Source: Nemophila menziesii
Taxonomy: Eukaryota > Streptophyta > Magnoliopsida > Boraginales > Hydrophyllaceae
NCBI GenBank assembly: GCA_029959085.1
Contig: JARWIR010000016.1
Location: 21,833,499-21,897,498 of the forward strand
Reading direction: 5' to 3'
DNA: 64,000 nt
Shown: positions 24,203-35,478 of the stretch, piece by piece
How the letters are laid out: each line of letters starts with the position of its first letter
Numbering within the stretch: position 1 is the first letter of the stretch
Position numbers and translations under genes: made by a program
The notes under the pieces: generated by a model
What the model was told of the DNA's origin: nothing
What the model saw: the letters and a program-made list of their open reading frames with translations, nothing else
Database searches by the model: none

Positions 24203-24960
24203 GAAGTACTGTTTTATTATTTGTTTAATATTTAAAAATAAAATAATATATTTAATAATAAGAATAATAAAGATATAAATAATATAAAAAAATGTTTTCA
24301 ATAAATAATTGTTGTATTAGGATTTTTTTATTAAATAACTTATTGAAAATTTAAAAAAAATTATTAGAAAACTATATATATATTTTCTCTAATAGCCCCA
24401 AACAAAACAAAGTATCTTATAATAATTAATTTTTTCTTTTATCAAAATTTTACATAATTTTCTATGTAATGAAAGAAAATCTTAACTACCATGCGTTCCA
24501 CACCGTTAGACAAAAACGGATGGATCCCATGTGATAAAAACATCTGAATAAAGGCCATGCATGTCCTTTCGAAAGAAAAATATCTATAAGAGGATATAAG
24601 AGTACAACAATACTTTAATAATTTGAAAATACTTGTTACAGAAAAGACGTGATGGGTTTCCTTTATCGGAAGACACTTAATCTACACATGGTACTATACA
24701 AGTGGCAAATAAACTTATGAATCATTTACCTTTTACAACCTTTGAGTCTTTAAATTTCACACTTTCATTCTTCGGTGGAATTCATGATAAAGAGAAGTCT
24801 CTATCCATATAGGATATGTTCCTTCTAGTTTAGTCAATCTCATTATTAATAACATTGACGAACTTTGACAAGAAAATATATAGAGGGACGGAATATTAAG
24901 AAAAATCTTTCATATAGGAAATGAACAACTAAAAATCGTACTCAACAGACTCTCTATTTT
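24203..24960. other. Unassigned AT-rich stretch
   Basis: No gene or recognisable repeat. Confidence 0.5.
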
Positions 24961-24968
24961 AACAAATT

Positions 24969-25498
24969 TAGAATGGATCTCGATTTTCATACTAAGACTG
25001 CACTAATTTGTGATGCGTCTTTTGACCAGGCTCATAATTCTATTGAGATAGGTGTTGTTCTAATAGATAAAACTACAGAAAACAAAACAAATCATACATA
25101 GAGCATTTTGTGTAATACAAGCACAAAAAGGGAAGCTCAAGCAATTTTGACGGCATTGAATATAAGAAGACAATATTTACTTGAAGAGAAGACGATTTTC
25201 TCCGATAACATTGAATTAATGCAAGGAATCAAGTAAGTGTCAGCAGCTAAGTGGATATTCAGGCCGTGGATCAGGAGGACTAACAAACTGGCTACTGAAG
25301 TTGTCCCGGTTTATTTCAAGCATCTTCCACGGAAATTTAATACAAGAGCAGACACATTAGTAAAGCAGGCAAGACACGGGGCAATGGAATATCACGTGAC
25401 AACGGCCGACTTAGCAATCCATTTCTCCAAATTAGGAATAGGTTAAGATTTTAAGTATATATTTGTAATTTGCTTACTCGACCAAAAAAGGAAAAATA
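24969..25498 (+). mobile_element. LINE 3' fragment, RNase H domain
   Basis: The plus strand reads as the RNase H end of the same LINE lineage as 21212-22390. It shows CDASFDQAH, KREAQA, FSDNIELMQGI, YFKHLPRKFN and RADTLVKQARHG, ending HFSKLGIG at 25446 like its relative. All four catalytic acids remain, but two in-frame stops (near 25100 and 25235) kill it. A short A-rich tail follows. AACAAATT at 24961-24968 and 25499-25506 may be the target duplication; this is uncertain. Confidence 0.8.
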
Positions 25499-25685
25499 AA
25501 CAAATTCAAAATAAAAAGCTTCAAAATGTAAACTTTTCTTAGAAATTACATCTGTCTAATTTTTATTTTATTCCATTTTTTAATGTTTTCTATTTTAAAT
25601 AAAGAGATAATACCTACTTAATAATAAATTTACATTTTTTTATTTCTAATCAGTAGGATTTTTTTACTTCCTACTTAATCACAAC

Positions 25686-26281
25686 TAGGGTTGTAAACTA
25701 GTCGATCCGAGCCGAATAATAAATGTACATGCTTGTTCGTTTAACTTCTCGAGTCGAGCTCAAATTATATGGGTCGATCTGAACCGAGCTCCAATTTAGA
25801 TAAGTCAGTCTGAGCCGAGCTCAGATTTAAAGGAAACGAGCTTGAATTTCAACGTGTCAAGTTAAATATATTAAAATTTTCTTGTTTAACTTATATAACA
25901 AGCTTTTTTAGAGACGAGCTCGAGTTGCTCATGAACAATTTGTTTTTGTATGGTTGAAGCGGGACTTAGATGAACGGTTTGTATTTGATGGAGTGTGTGG
26001 TTTGAAAGTATGAAGCGTAATATTAATGAATTTTTTTAAAGAAATTAAAAATATTCAAGTTGATATTGAAGGTTTGATAATATATTTACATGTAAATAAT
26101 ATATTAATCTATAATTCATAAATATAACTGAGTCGTTCACGAACGAGTTCGAGTGGGCTTGTTTACATAACGAGTTTAAATTGGAGTTTGAGATTGAGTT
26201 TGTTTATATCGATCTCGAGTGAGCTTTTCTCCGAACCAAGCTCAAACTTCTCGTGAGTGGATTGGTGCATTTAAGAACATA
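25686..26281. mobile_element. hAT-type MITE, copy 2 (diverged)
   Basis: Starts TAGGGTTGTAAAC and has the same GAGCCGAGCTC-rich interior as 15374-15770, but is longer (about 596 bp). The right end is eroded (GGATTGGTGCATTTAAGAAC for GGTTCGTTTACAGCCC), and no matching 8-bp duplication is visible. Confidence 0.65.
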
Positions 26282-26384
26282 TATTTCATTTAGTATAGAA
26301 GATTAAATTTTTACTATGATTATCTTTATTGTAATTTTAATTATTTAATTTTTATTTTAATTATATAATATTTATCTTTTATTT

Positions 26385-26790
26385 TAAAATCCGGCTACCA
26401 CCACCATCTATGATATTTTCCACCGACCACAACCACCACCTTCGCCCACACCCCCATAGATTAGCTCTTATTCGTCACCATCGACGATCACCACCAACCA
26501 ATTACACCACCACAACATCGACCGATAAATTATTTTAAAAATTTATAATTAATTTCGAAAAATTAGAAACATAAAAATTTACATTTTTGAACAGGGCAAA
26601 TATATATTTACATATGTGATTTTATATTTTTGAATTTTGGTTTTTTTATTTCGATATTGCGATTTATGTATTTCTAGAATACAAAAAAAAATGCTTTATT
26701 CATTCATATAATATACAAAATCACATAATTAATCTAAAACATTTCATTTTTAACAATATTATTTTTCTCTTTAGCAATCGTAAATACATA
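26385..26790 (+). repeat. Dispersed repeat R1, copy 1
   Basis: An ACC/CCACCA-rich block followed by 'aaaaatttacatttttga', 'gcaaatatatatttacat' and 'aatatacaaaatcacataat'. The same order occurs at 37640-38040. No coding capacity. Confidence 0.7.
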
Positions 26791-28560
26791 ATTTTGCTTT
26801 TTTTTAACTATCTTGATATTTTTTTGTCAAACTATCTTGATGTATTTCTTTTTCACTTCAACCTTTTTTTTGTGATTTTGTGTAGTTTTGTAATACACAA
26901 AGTAGAATTTTGTGTATTACAAAATTATTCAAAAACACTGATTTACTTTCAATCCAACCCAGCTTATATGTGATTTTGTGTATCCCTTTCATACAAAAGT
27001 AAATGTTTACTTTTAAATTTTACGATGTTTCTATTACTATTCTTTGACAACTATTTTAATTTATATAATGGATCTTTACAATATGCAATTTTATCTTTGT
27101 TAATGACTTATTTTATGGGGTTTTAAGTAATGCTACAGTAATTTTGTCTGTTTTAGTTCATTATTTACATATTTATTTTTTACATCTTTCGACTGGATTC
27201 TTTCGTTTTGTGTATTACATGAACACACAAAACGAATATTTGTGTAATGTTGTAATACACAAAAATAAAAAAATCAATCATGAACTTGTCCCTTTTGGTT
27301 TAGTAACATAACTTGTTCGCTTTGTTAATGTTCATATACACTATTTATTTTATTCTCATTGTTTTGATATATACCTTTTAAATTCGGCCAATTTATGTGA
27401 TTTTATATATTTTAGTAATACACATAACTCTATTTTGGGTATTCATGTAACACAAAATTATATCCCTCATCATATTAGTCATTTTTCTTCTTCTATGTGA
27501 TTGTATATGTTACAATAATACACAAAAATTGGTTTTTTGTAGAATTGAGATACATAAAATGACAAATGCCATTATACTGGTCTTTTTTCTCCTTCTCTAA
27601 GATTATGTATGTTACAAGAATACAGAAAATCACAGACCCCATTATATTAGTCTTTTTTCTTCTTTTAGAATTTGGGCTTTAGTGTTTTTTTAGGGTTAAA
27701 AGTCTCTAGGGTTTAGGGTTAGTATTTTTAGGTATATGGTTAAAGATTTAGAGTTTAGGTAGGGTTAGGGTCTTAAGGGATCGGGGTTAGGATTTTTAGA
27801 GTTTAGTGTTTAGGGTTTAGGGTTAGGGTTTATGGTTTAGAGTTTTCTAGTTTATACTCTCATAAACATCATTTTAGTTTCTTCAAGTTACTTTTTTTTA
27901 CCATTTTTAGGGTTAAAGTTTTGGTTACGGTTTTAAGGTTTTAGGTTTAGAGTTTGTAGGGTTTAAGGTCTAAGGTTTTTAGGTTAGTGTTTAGGGTTTA
28001 GCGTGCTTAGGTTTAGAATTTATTGTTTAGGATTTATTGTTTAGGGTTTTTAGGTTTACAGTTGTTTTTATAGAAACACACTATATCATAGATTTTTTTT
28101 CCAGTCCAACCCTTTTATGTCTATCATATTGTGTATTTTAGGAATATACAAAACTTTGTTATGTGTATTACAAGAATATACAAAATCACAAATTTTCTTT
28201 TAGTCTGGCATTTTTTGATTTTATGTATTTCGGTTTACACATAACTTAGTTTTTGTTTTACTGAAATACCAAAATCACGGTTTTCTTTTTTAGTTTTGTC
28301 TTTTATGTTTATTACTCCAAAACCCAAAATCGTAATTTCTTTTCCAGTCATACCTTTTGTGATTTTGTGTATTTAAGTAATACACAAAACACCACTTTTG
28401 TATTACTAAAAATACCAAATCACAATTACCCTTTCATTTTGTCCTTTGTTGTATTTTAGTAATACATAAAATTACGTTTTGTGTATTTTAAAAATACTTT
28501 GTTTTTGTGTATTCCGGCATTACATAAAACTTTGTTTTTTTGTATTTCTATGAAATCTTG
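26791..28560. repeat. Degenerate array of TGTGATTTTGTGTATT-type motifs
   Basis: Many imperfect copies of 'tgtgattttgtgtatt' and 'tacacaaaatcac' in both orientations are spaced irregularly, often with 'tagtcc' or 'agtccaacc' between. It looks like an old minisatellite or the interior of the R1 element. It is interrupted by the telomere-like block at 27690-28060. Confidence 0.6.
27690..28060 (+). repeat. Interstitial telomere-like repeats
   Basis: Dense degenerate copies of the plant telomere unit TTTAGGG and variants (TTAGGG, TTTAGAG, TTTAGTG), for example 'gtttagggtttagggttagg'. They stand in the middle of the minisatellite-like field, far from any visible chromosome end. Confidence 0.8.
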
Positions 28561-28599
28561 TGACTAATTGCCAAGAAATATATTATTCTTTTATGGAAT

Positions 28600-29129
28600 T
28601 TAGTTTAATGATTCAAATTGAACAATTTGAGTACGGAGCATATTTTATTATAATTACCCTAACAAAGAATTCAATAGGAGAGAGGTAAACAACGGGGCAA
28701 ATAATCACATGCCTATAAGCATCAAGAATGTTGTAGATATAAGGAATTTATTGAATACTTAAATATTTTTAAATAATGGACGATGTATAAAGTTGATTAT
28801 TGAATTTTACTAAGTTATTGAATTTGATATTTATATCTTGCTTGAATTTATTTCCTTGGTCGTGCGTAAGTAACTTCAATCGAGAAGGAAAGAATGATGT
28901 ATATTGTTGCATTTTATTATATTATTATTGCAACATGGGGAGTTACTAAGTTAGTTGTATAACTACATTAGTCAAAAGCAATCCATGACAAACAAGTATG
29001 ATGTTGAAAACACGTGAGTTAGCTTGCCCGAATCATGTTTGGATTTTGATTTTCTTTCTAACGACACTTAATCATGTATGAATAAATTTAATGATTTTGA
29101 TATACACAACTCTTCAATTCAATTCAACT
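28600..29129. other. Unassigned stretch
   Basis: No feature recognised. Confidence 0.5.
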
Positions 29130-29660
29130 TACCCCCATCTCTTTCTTTACATTCATATCTCTCATTTCCTTTATCACTTCCGAAACATCTTGCCATAATT
29201 TAGCTGAGGCTTGGATATCTCTAAAAGTACATAAGAAGCTGAATCTTGAGGATCAATTTCAAGAACTTATTTCTCTATACGTTTTGCTATATCCTCTTTT
29301 TTGTGAGTTTTGCACGTTGATAATAAAGTCTTCCATATAATGGTATCTGGTTTATCGGCATACATTGGATAAAACTTTCTGCCTTGTCTAACAGGCTTGG
29401 CCTTCCTAGAATATCAACCACACAATTGTAATGTACTAACAGAGGTTTTATTTTGTATTTCATTTTCATTAAATCAAAAAATTCAATACCTTTATCTTGC
29501 ATACCACAATTACTACACGGTAGAGTAAACTCAAGAGCATCACATCTTTTGTATCTAATCCTTCTTGTTGCATGATATTAAACAACACAACAATCTCTTT
29601 TCCATGTCCATTAAATCTATATGCAACAATTATAACACTCCATAAAATAAGATCATGTTA
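29130..29660 (-). pseudogene. Pentatricopeptide repeat (PPR) protein fragment, E-motif end
   Basis: Minus-strand reading in shifting frames gives the C-terminal part of a PLS-class PPR protein. Blocks are LILWSVIIVAYRFNGHGKE and VLFNIMQQEGLDTKD, then GIEFFDLMKMKYKIKP, HYNCVVDILGRPSLLDKAE, and an E-motif-like VLEIDPQDSASYVLL followed by AKLWQDVSEVIKEMR and DMNVKKEMG. PPR proteins bind organellar RNA. Here frameshifts and stops (near 29270, 29330 and 29500) show it is dead. It has no tandem PPR array upstream, so only about 170 residues' worth remains. Origin as a captured or duplicated gene piece is inference. Confidence 0.75.
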
Positions 29661-30860
29661 TTTCCTCTCTTCCAAAACCTTTCGAAAATAGTTCAAAAAA
29701 GTTGATAATAAATCAAAAATTCAATTGTGAAAAGAATTTTCAGAAACAAGTTAATAATTAAGTAAGGAAAAGCTCAACTTTCATATATTTGGAAAAAAGT
29801 TTATGTAAAATGTTTCAAGTTTCAAATATATTTGAGTATCTACTTTGCACTCTATATTCGAGTGGCTAGCTAATTTATTCCAATTATTAAATTATTTGTG
29901 GCATTTTATCAAACACCTAGCATGTGACCGTGTATTATACACCTAAACTCATTATAACGATTAAATACATATACTATCTAATAAAATTTTCCGCAATGAG
30001 GCTTTAACTACTAGTTAATAAATACAACCATGGGTAAAGGGAGAAGATATACTTTACTTACATGAATCAAAACCACGATGCTTAGAAGACCAAATATTCT
30101 AAACATGGACATGCATTATGGTCCAAGTGAATCGATGCAAGGGTTATCACTTTCTTCACTTATATAACTTGAAGATGCTACAAAAGAGTGCAAATCAACA
30201 ACCTATACATGAAAATTTCTTTATTAGGATTCATCGACGATATCAAAACTGTTTGTGTGATTATCGCCCAAAGCCGTTTGTTATAGCCTAAAATAACGAA
30301 GACCCCATATAGCAGGAACATGAATAGACTATATTTCCCGTGTGAGCATTTTCATTTTTGGTAATGGTGTTATGAAATCGGAAACAAAAAAAAGAGTGTA
30401 TACGAAGCACTCGTCAATCTCTGGGGCATAATGTGTTTGTATCATTCCAAAATCTATTGGTGTATTTCATTTCTATTATAGTGGTATTGATTTTGTTGTA
30501 CAAGTAGATTTCTAAAATTCACTGTGGTGTTTCATTTAACTTCTATTACGTTAATTTGAAATTTTTAAAATTAAAATTTAATTGTTATATAATTTAATCT
30601 AAATAAGTAGTTAAAATAATATGATAAACAAGTGGTCCAACCCTAACCTTCAAACCTAGCTAAAATAATAACTCTTAAAACTAACTAAAACAAGTAGATA
30701 ATTATGTAGTTTATTTTATATTTTTTTAACTAAACCAAACCCTCAAGTACGTAGATAATAGTTTACCTTATAAATAAAATGGTTGGTGAGATTCTTTACT
30801 TATCCGTAAACATTTTCATAAAGTGAAAGTTACAATGCAAATTGTTATTTTTTAAATTTT
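29661..30860. other. Unassigned AT-rich stretch
   Basis: No gene or repeat was recognised. Confidence 0.5.
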
Positions 30861-30865
30861 AAGAA

Positions 30866-30900
30866 ACCAATCACATCACCCTTTTGTGTTTATATATAAG
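30866..30900 (+). promoter_or_regulatory. Possible core promoter (CCAAT and TATA)
   Basis: ACCAATCAC near 30866 and TATATATAAG at 30891-30900 lie 87 bases or more before the start codon at 30987. The stretch between is CT/AC-rich and free of ATG, as in plant leaders. Confidence 0.45.
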
Positions 30901-30986
30901 AACTTTAAATTTTTTACAATCATTCTTTCTACAACTTATCTCAAACTTATCTTTGCATACCACTTACTATACATCTAACCACCAAA

Positions 30987-31309
30987 ATGGATGGACTAAA
31001 CTATCATGAATTCATTGAATTTGCTTGTTGGGTATGAGGTCACTTCTACAACGATAATGCGATTATAACCTACTTATGCGAGGATAAAGAGAATAAACAG
31101 TTTCCATAAGTTTTAGGTACATAGAACACCCCTATTACTATTACGTTCCAAAAGGTATGACAATAACAGAAGGACGTGTATGCATAACCGGTGTGTTTGA
31201 CGTAGTTGATATGTGTAAGGGTGTGAAAGAGCGCGGTGATGCGATTTTGACCATATACGTGGATGATGGGGATGACATAATCAAGGCAAGTGATGAGGAA
31301 ATGTTTTGA
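30987..31309 (+). pseudogene. Small broken gene of unknown family
   Basis: Opens with MDGLNYHEFIEFACWV, then meets a stop at codon 17 and reads on as GHFYNDNAIITYLCEDKENK. After a further stop and a frame change near 31110 it continues as YYYVPKGMTITEGRVCITGV, then FDVVDMCKGVKERGD, ILTIYVDDGDDIIKA and EEMF with a stop at 31307-31309. If repaired it would be about 105 residues, acidic at the C-terminus. The good promoter and leader suggest a once-active single-exon gene. I do not recognise the family. The breaks could also be an intron not removed here. Confidence 0.4.
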
Positions 31310-32179
31310 TTAAGTTTGTAACCCGTGTTTAACTTGGTTTATGTATGTATAATTATGTTTTAAATATGTTATCTTCTTAATTAGTTAATTTCCAAGTATT
31401 TCCCTTTTTTTTTACTTATTTTATGTTATTTGTAGATTAAGTTCCAATTATTTCCTTTTTTACTTAGTATTTTATTTCTTGTTTTTTTATAAACGTCTTA
31501 ACGCATATGCAAGCCATTTATTCTAACCCACTAAAACTATAAGTGAAGTGAGCGCCAAATTTAAATAGTAAGCGTCAATATGAAATAAAAGTAGCTAAAA
31601 GATTAAATTGAATATAAAAAACAATTGTTCTTCACCGCTTCGTTCAGATGGAACGATAGTTCTAAAACTTAGTTACCTTCAATTAGCATGTGTATTAATT
31701 TTATAGAGCTCTAATTAGGTTTTGAGGGTTATTGATTTTGTTATCTCCCACCTTCTTCACTTATGCCTCTACCCTATTTTCAGCAAAAAACATCTATCAT
31801 CCTCCTTTCAAAAAAATCTCATTTCTTCTTGTTTCCATCCTAAGCTTCTTCATCTCACAGTAGGTTGGCTCAATTGGTTTTTTTCGCTCTTCGGTTCCAT
31901 TTCTATCTCCTATTTCATTTCTATTTACATCCTAAGAAATTTTCCGCTCTTTTCCGCAAGTTTCCTTAACTAAATGAATCCAATTTTAAAGACATATACT
32001 GAGAAAATCTGCTGACAAGAAGAGGTTTGAATTTCTATCAATCTATATACACATGTTGTTTGCGTATGGATAAATTTAACTATTTTCAAAGCTTTTATTT
32101 AGTTACTGTATATGGGCAAAATGTAGGACTCCCATGTTGTTTTTATTGTGTAGTAATGTAGGTCCATTTGTGTTAATTT
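31310..32179. other. Unassigned stretch
   Basis: No gene. An 83-codon plus-strand frame at 31722-31973 is hydrophobic, CT-rich and without a motif. Confidence 0.5.
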
Positions 32180-33723
32180 GTGGGGACTTTCGTCCCCAAG
32201 TGTGTGATATAAATCAACACCAAAAAGGAGATGGTGGACTCCCCACAAGTGCACGAGTCGTTAACAAGTAATAAAGTAAGTTTGGGATGTCAGTTTTCTC
32301 AGGGACTACCAAGGTTAAAAATCTTGTGTTTATGTTAACGCACTGGTTTAGTTGCTAAAATAAATGACAATATAAGATAAATGGTTTTGTTTGGTTTTCA
32401 TTATTATAAATAAAAAGAGAAAATTAAAATGCGGTAAGGTGTATATGATTAAGAGGAAGCAGAACTACTAAATAAAAGCTTGAGTATGTGGAAGGTATGC
32501 CTGAGGTGTGCTAGTAATTCCCAAAGTCAACAAATTCAATTTTCTAGATGTAAGGGCAAATTGATTATTTCTCATTAATTGAGATTTAATAATCTCTCTA
32601 ACTCCCGTAAGGGTCGACTTAGAGCTCTCTCATACTCAAGTCCTGAAGAAACAAACCTAACCCTATTGACTACCTGGCCAGTCAAGACCTGTCGGCTCAT
32701 TAACGCATACTAAGCGCCTAAATACTATGTCCACAACTAAACCCCCCCTTTCGGATGCTAATTCAATTACCCTAAATCCTTAACATATGATCAGGATACA
32801 AGTGCCATTGAAGCACAAGATATATAGCCAACGGAGATAAACTCAATTTAATTAAATAAAACAATCCCAAAATCTAACGATCATCAATTTAGTATTCTAA
32901 GGTTCATACATAAGCATTACTCAAGAGTTAAAGTCTTCAGTTCATACTCAAATATTTAAAACTAGTACCTAATAATATGAAAAATCATGTTTTGAAAAAA
33001 AACATAATATAATTACCCTAATGTTTGTATATAAACTGATAAAGGATGAGGAGGAATGGTGTAATTAGGTGTAGAAACCCTTTTCCTACTTTTCTCTGCT
33101 CCTGGCGCTTTAGCTCTCTTTACTAGGTGTAATATGTTCAATGATAATGATTCAGGAACTAATATTATGCTTATATACTTAGTAAACATGTTTGGGGCCT
33201 GATAGGCTCAATTAATTGGTTAAATATAGTCCAATCTGGTTTTACTAAGGAAAATTCTGGTTCGAGCCATGGCAGCGATATCTAACATAACTTCTTCATT
33301 TCAACCCTGAATTGACTTTTGTCACTTCTAACGCGACACTGACTTCAAGATATATCCAAATAAAATGAATTTCTTTAAAATCTTTGACCAATTAATCGTG
33401 GTGACTGAATCAATGGACGTTAATAAATTTGCTGGTAAACGCTCTACCTGTTCCAAAGTGACTTTTTGCTCTTCCTACACCTTTGCTTGGGTTTGCGCTT
33501 GACTTCTTGACTTATCCTTTCTTTCTTGGAGTCTTGTACCAACCATGTACCTAAAAGCTACACACTTAACACACAATTAAAGCACAAAAACTCTATAAAT
33601 AGCAATGTATCCAAAACTAGAGGAAAAAAATAAGATATTCAAAAATAGGGGATAAGTCCATCACTTAGGAACAAATAACACCTAAAAAGATGTCCCTTAA
33701 CGGGATTAGTCCATCACCCATCA
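32180..33723 (-). repeat. LTR copy E of the 1.5-kb LTR family
   Basis: On the minus strand it starts TGATGGGTGATGG at 33723 and ends near CCCCACA at about 32180, about 1544 bp. It is closest to copy D: 'gtagtcaatagggt', 'aagcgcctaa' and 'ttttggat' blocks recur in the same order. A purine tract (rc of 33724-33736, TTAGTTGGAGGTC) precedes it, so it is a 3' LTR attached to internal sequence. Confidence 0.75.
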
Positions 33724-34860
33724 AGACCTCCAACTAATCGAAGAAAAAGAAGATATAGAAAAGTAATAACTAATCCTAAAAAAATTATCCTAACAAGTCT
33801 CATATGGTGGTGTCCAAGAATTAATACACAAATGCAAATAATACACAATCAATCAAAATATAATAATCTCAAGATCAGATTAATTTCTCAATGCCAGAAG
33901 GAGCGGTTTTCACTTGGTTTGATATGGCAGATATATATAGTTCATTGGTCCTAATAAGCATCTAAGGGTCGACTTAGTTACTCCGTAATTGATCAATCAT
34001 TATTTAACATTGTAGCCAAGAATCCTAAGAAGTTTATGGTTATAGTGTAGGCTTAGGGACGGTGTGATATGTATATTTGGATAATATGAAATGAGTTTTT
34101 GGCTCTCTCCTCACTAGCCATCAACTAATCTCCCTAGAGCTTGAGTTTCACTCGAAGATGTTCACACTCAACCCAATATGATGCTTCTGAATAACATCCC
34201 CAAATAACTCAATAATTATCATGATGATTTACAGAAACAATCTATTTTGTTTGTTCTTTTCTTTTGATTCTTTTTCAATTCATTTTTTTGTAAGATGGTG
34301 ATGACACTCGTCTTGATGTGAGATGCCATGATACTTATTTTCATTTATTTTCTTTTCATAACTTTTTTCTAGGCCTCGGAAAAGGGTTACAATAAAGAGT
34401 ATCATCAATATCTCGCATATACAAACTCATAATAATCCCCATCTAATGTATATCCCCATGATGAATCCCACCACCCCAAACTCAAGCTCCAACGATGACT
34501 AGTCTTAGGGTTTCGACACGAGTGTAGGTCATATGGAAAGTCCTATAAACTAAGGGATTTGGATTATATCGTGGCGACAAAAGAAGGCTATAGACTACAA
34601 AGGGGGCTAAGGCGGATAAATATTTAATTAAAATCAATGGAGCAAGCTAAAGGCTTCAAATGGCTTATCAAAGAACTGCCTTAATTATCTTCATAACTAC
34701 TAGGCCTCGTTACTTTTTCACTTTTAGTTCATACCTAAGCGGGTTATCAACTAGTTCAGAACTCACGTTCTACACATGGCTCAAGGCTTTCTAAGTTAAA
34801 ACTTTACTTATATGCATTGCTTATTAAGCCTTTCTGTCTGTTATTATATTTTTTCATGCA
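33724..34860 (-). mobile_element. Internal 3' region attached to LTR copy E
   Basis: Collinear with 2306-3540 and, inverted, with 1-740. Shared blocks include 'accaccccaaactcaagctc', 'gggttatcaactagttcaga' and 'cgtggcgacaaaaga'. No protein domain recognised. No 5' LTR is visible to the right. Confidence 0.65.
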
Positions 34861-35478
34861 AACATATTAAGTGATTTGTGATATCGTTCAAATGTCTATA
34901 GTAAATATAAATGATTATTCAATTCAAAATCCTCACCACACAATCTACAAAGGGTATCGAACTTCATATACACCATTATATCTTTTTTTCTAAACATTTT
35001 TTGTGACGACATCCAAACAATGATTGAATGTAGTAGCAACACATGTATCACACACTATATTTTCCCAAGTTTTTCAAAAAAGATCAGCGACGAAATATAT
35101 GAAAATTTCTAATACAAAGCATAGTAATCAATACCAGAAAGATCGTTGGCGATAGAATGATCGTTGGTAGAAGAAAACCAATGAGATAATATTTTCCCTT
35201 CCACTTTCAAGTGAAATTTTCCAATCTCAACCTTTAAATCACAAATTTGTTTCAAAAGTAGCGAATTTGTTTTCTTCACTTACCAACCCCAAACACTTTG
35301 TATTTTTAAATATTCTCCGTACACCCATTTTATCCAAATCGGTTTTTTTTTCAACAATTCTCTACAACATCTTCATAACTAGTGTTTTGTACCAAACATC
35401 TAAGTCTTTAAGATCAAGATATCTTTCTTCATTTGGAGTATAAATGGTCTTCTATTTATTTTATTGAGACTTTCCACA
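34861..35478. other. Unassigned stretch
   Basis: No feature recognised. It may include LINE 3' sequence continuing from the RT fragment at 35479. Confidence 0.45.

Noticed and set aside
24107..24301. Frame with a poly-His run
   Set aside because: It comes from the GGT trinucleotide repeat.
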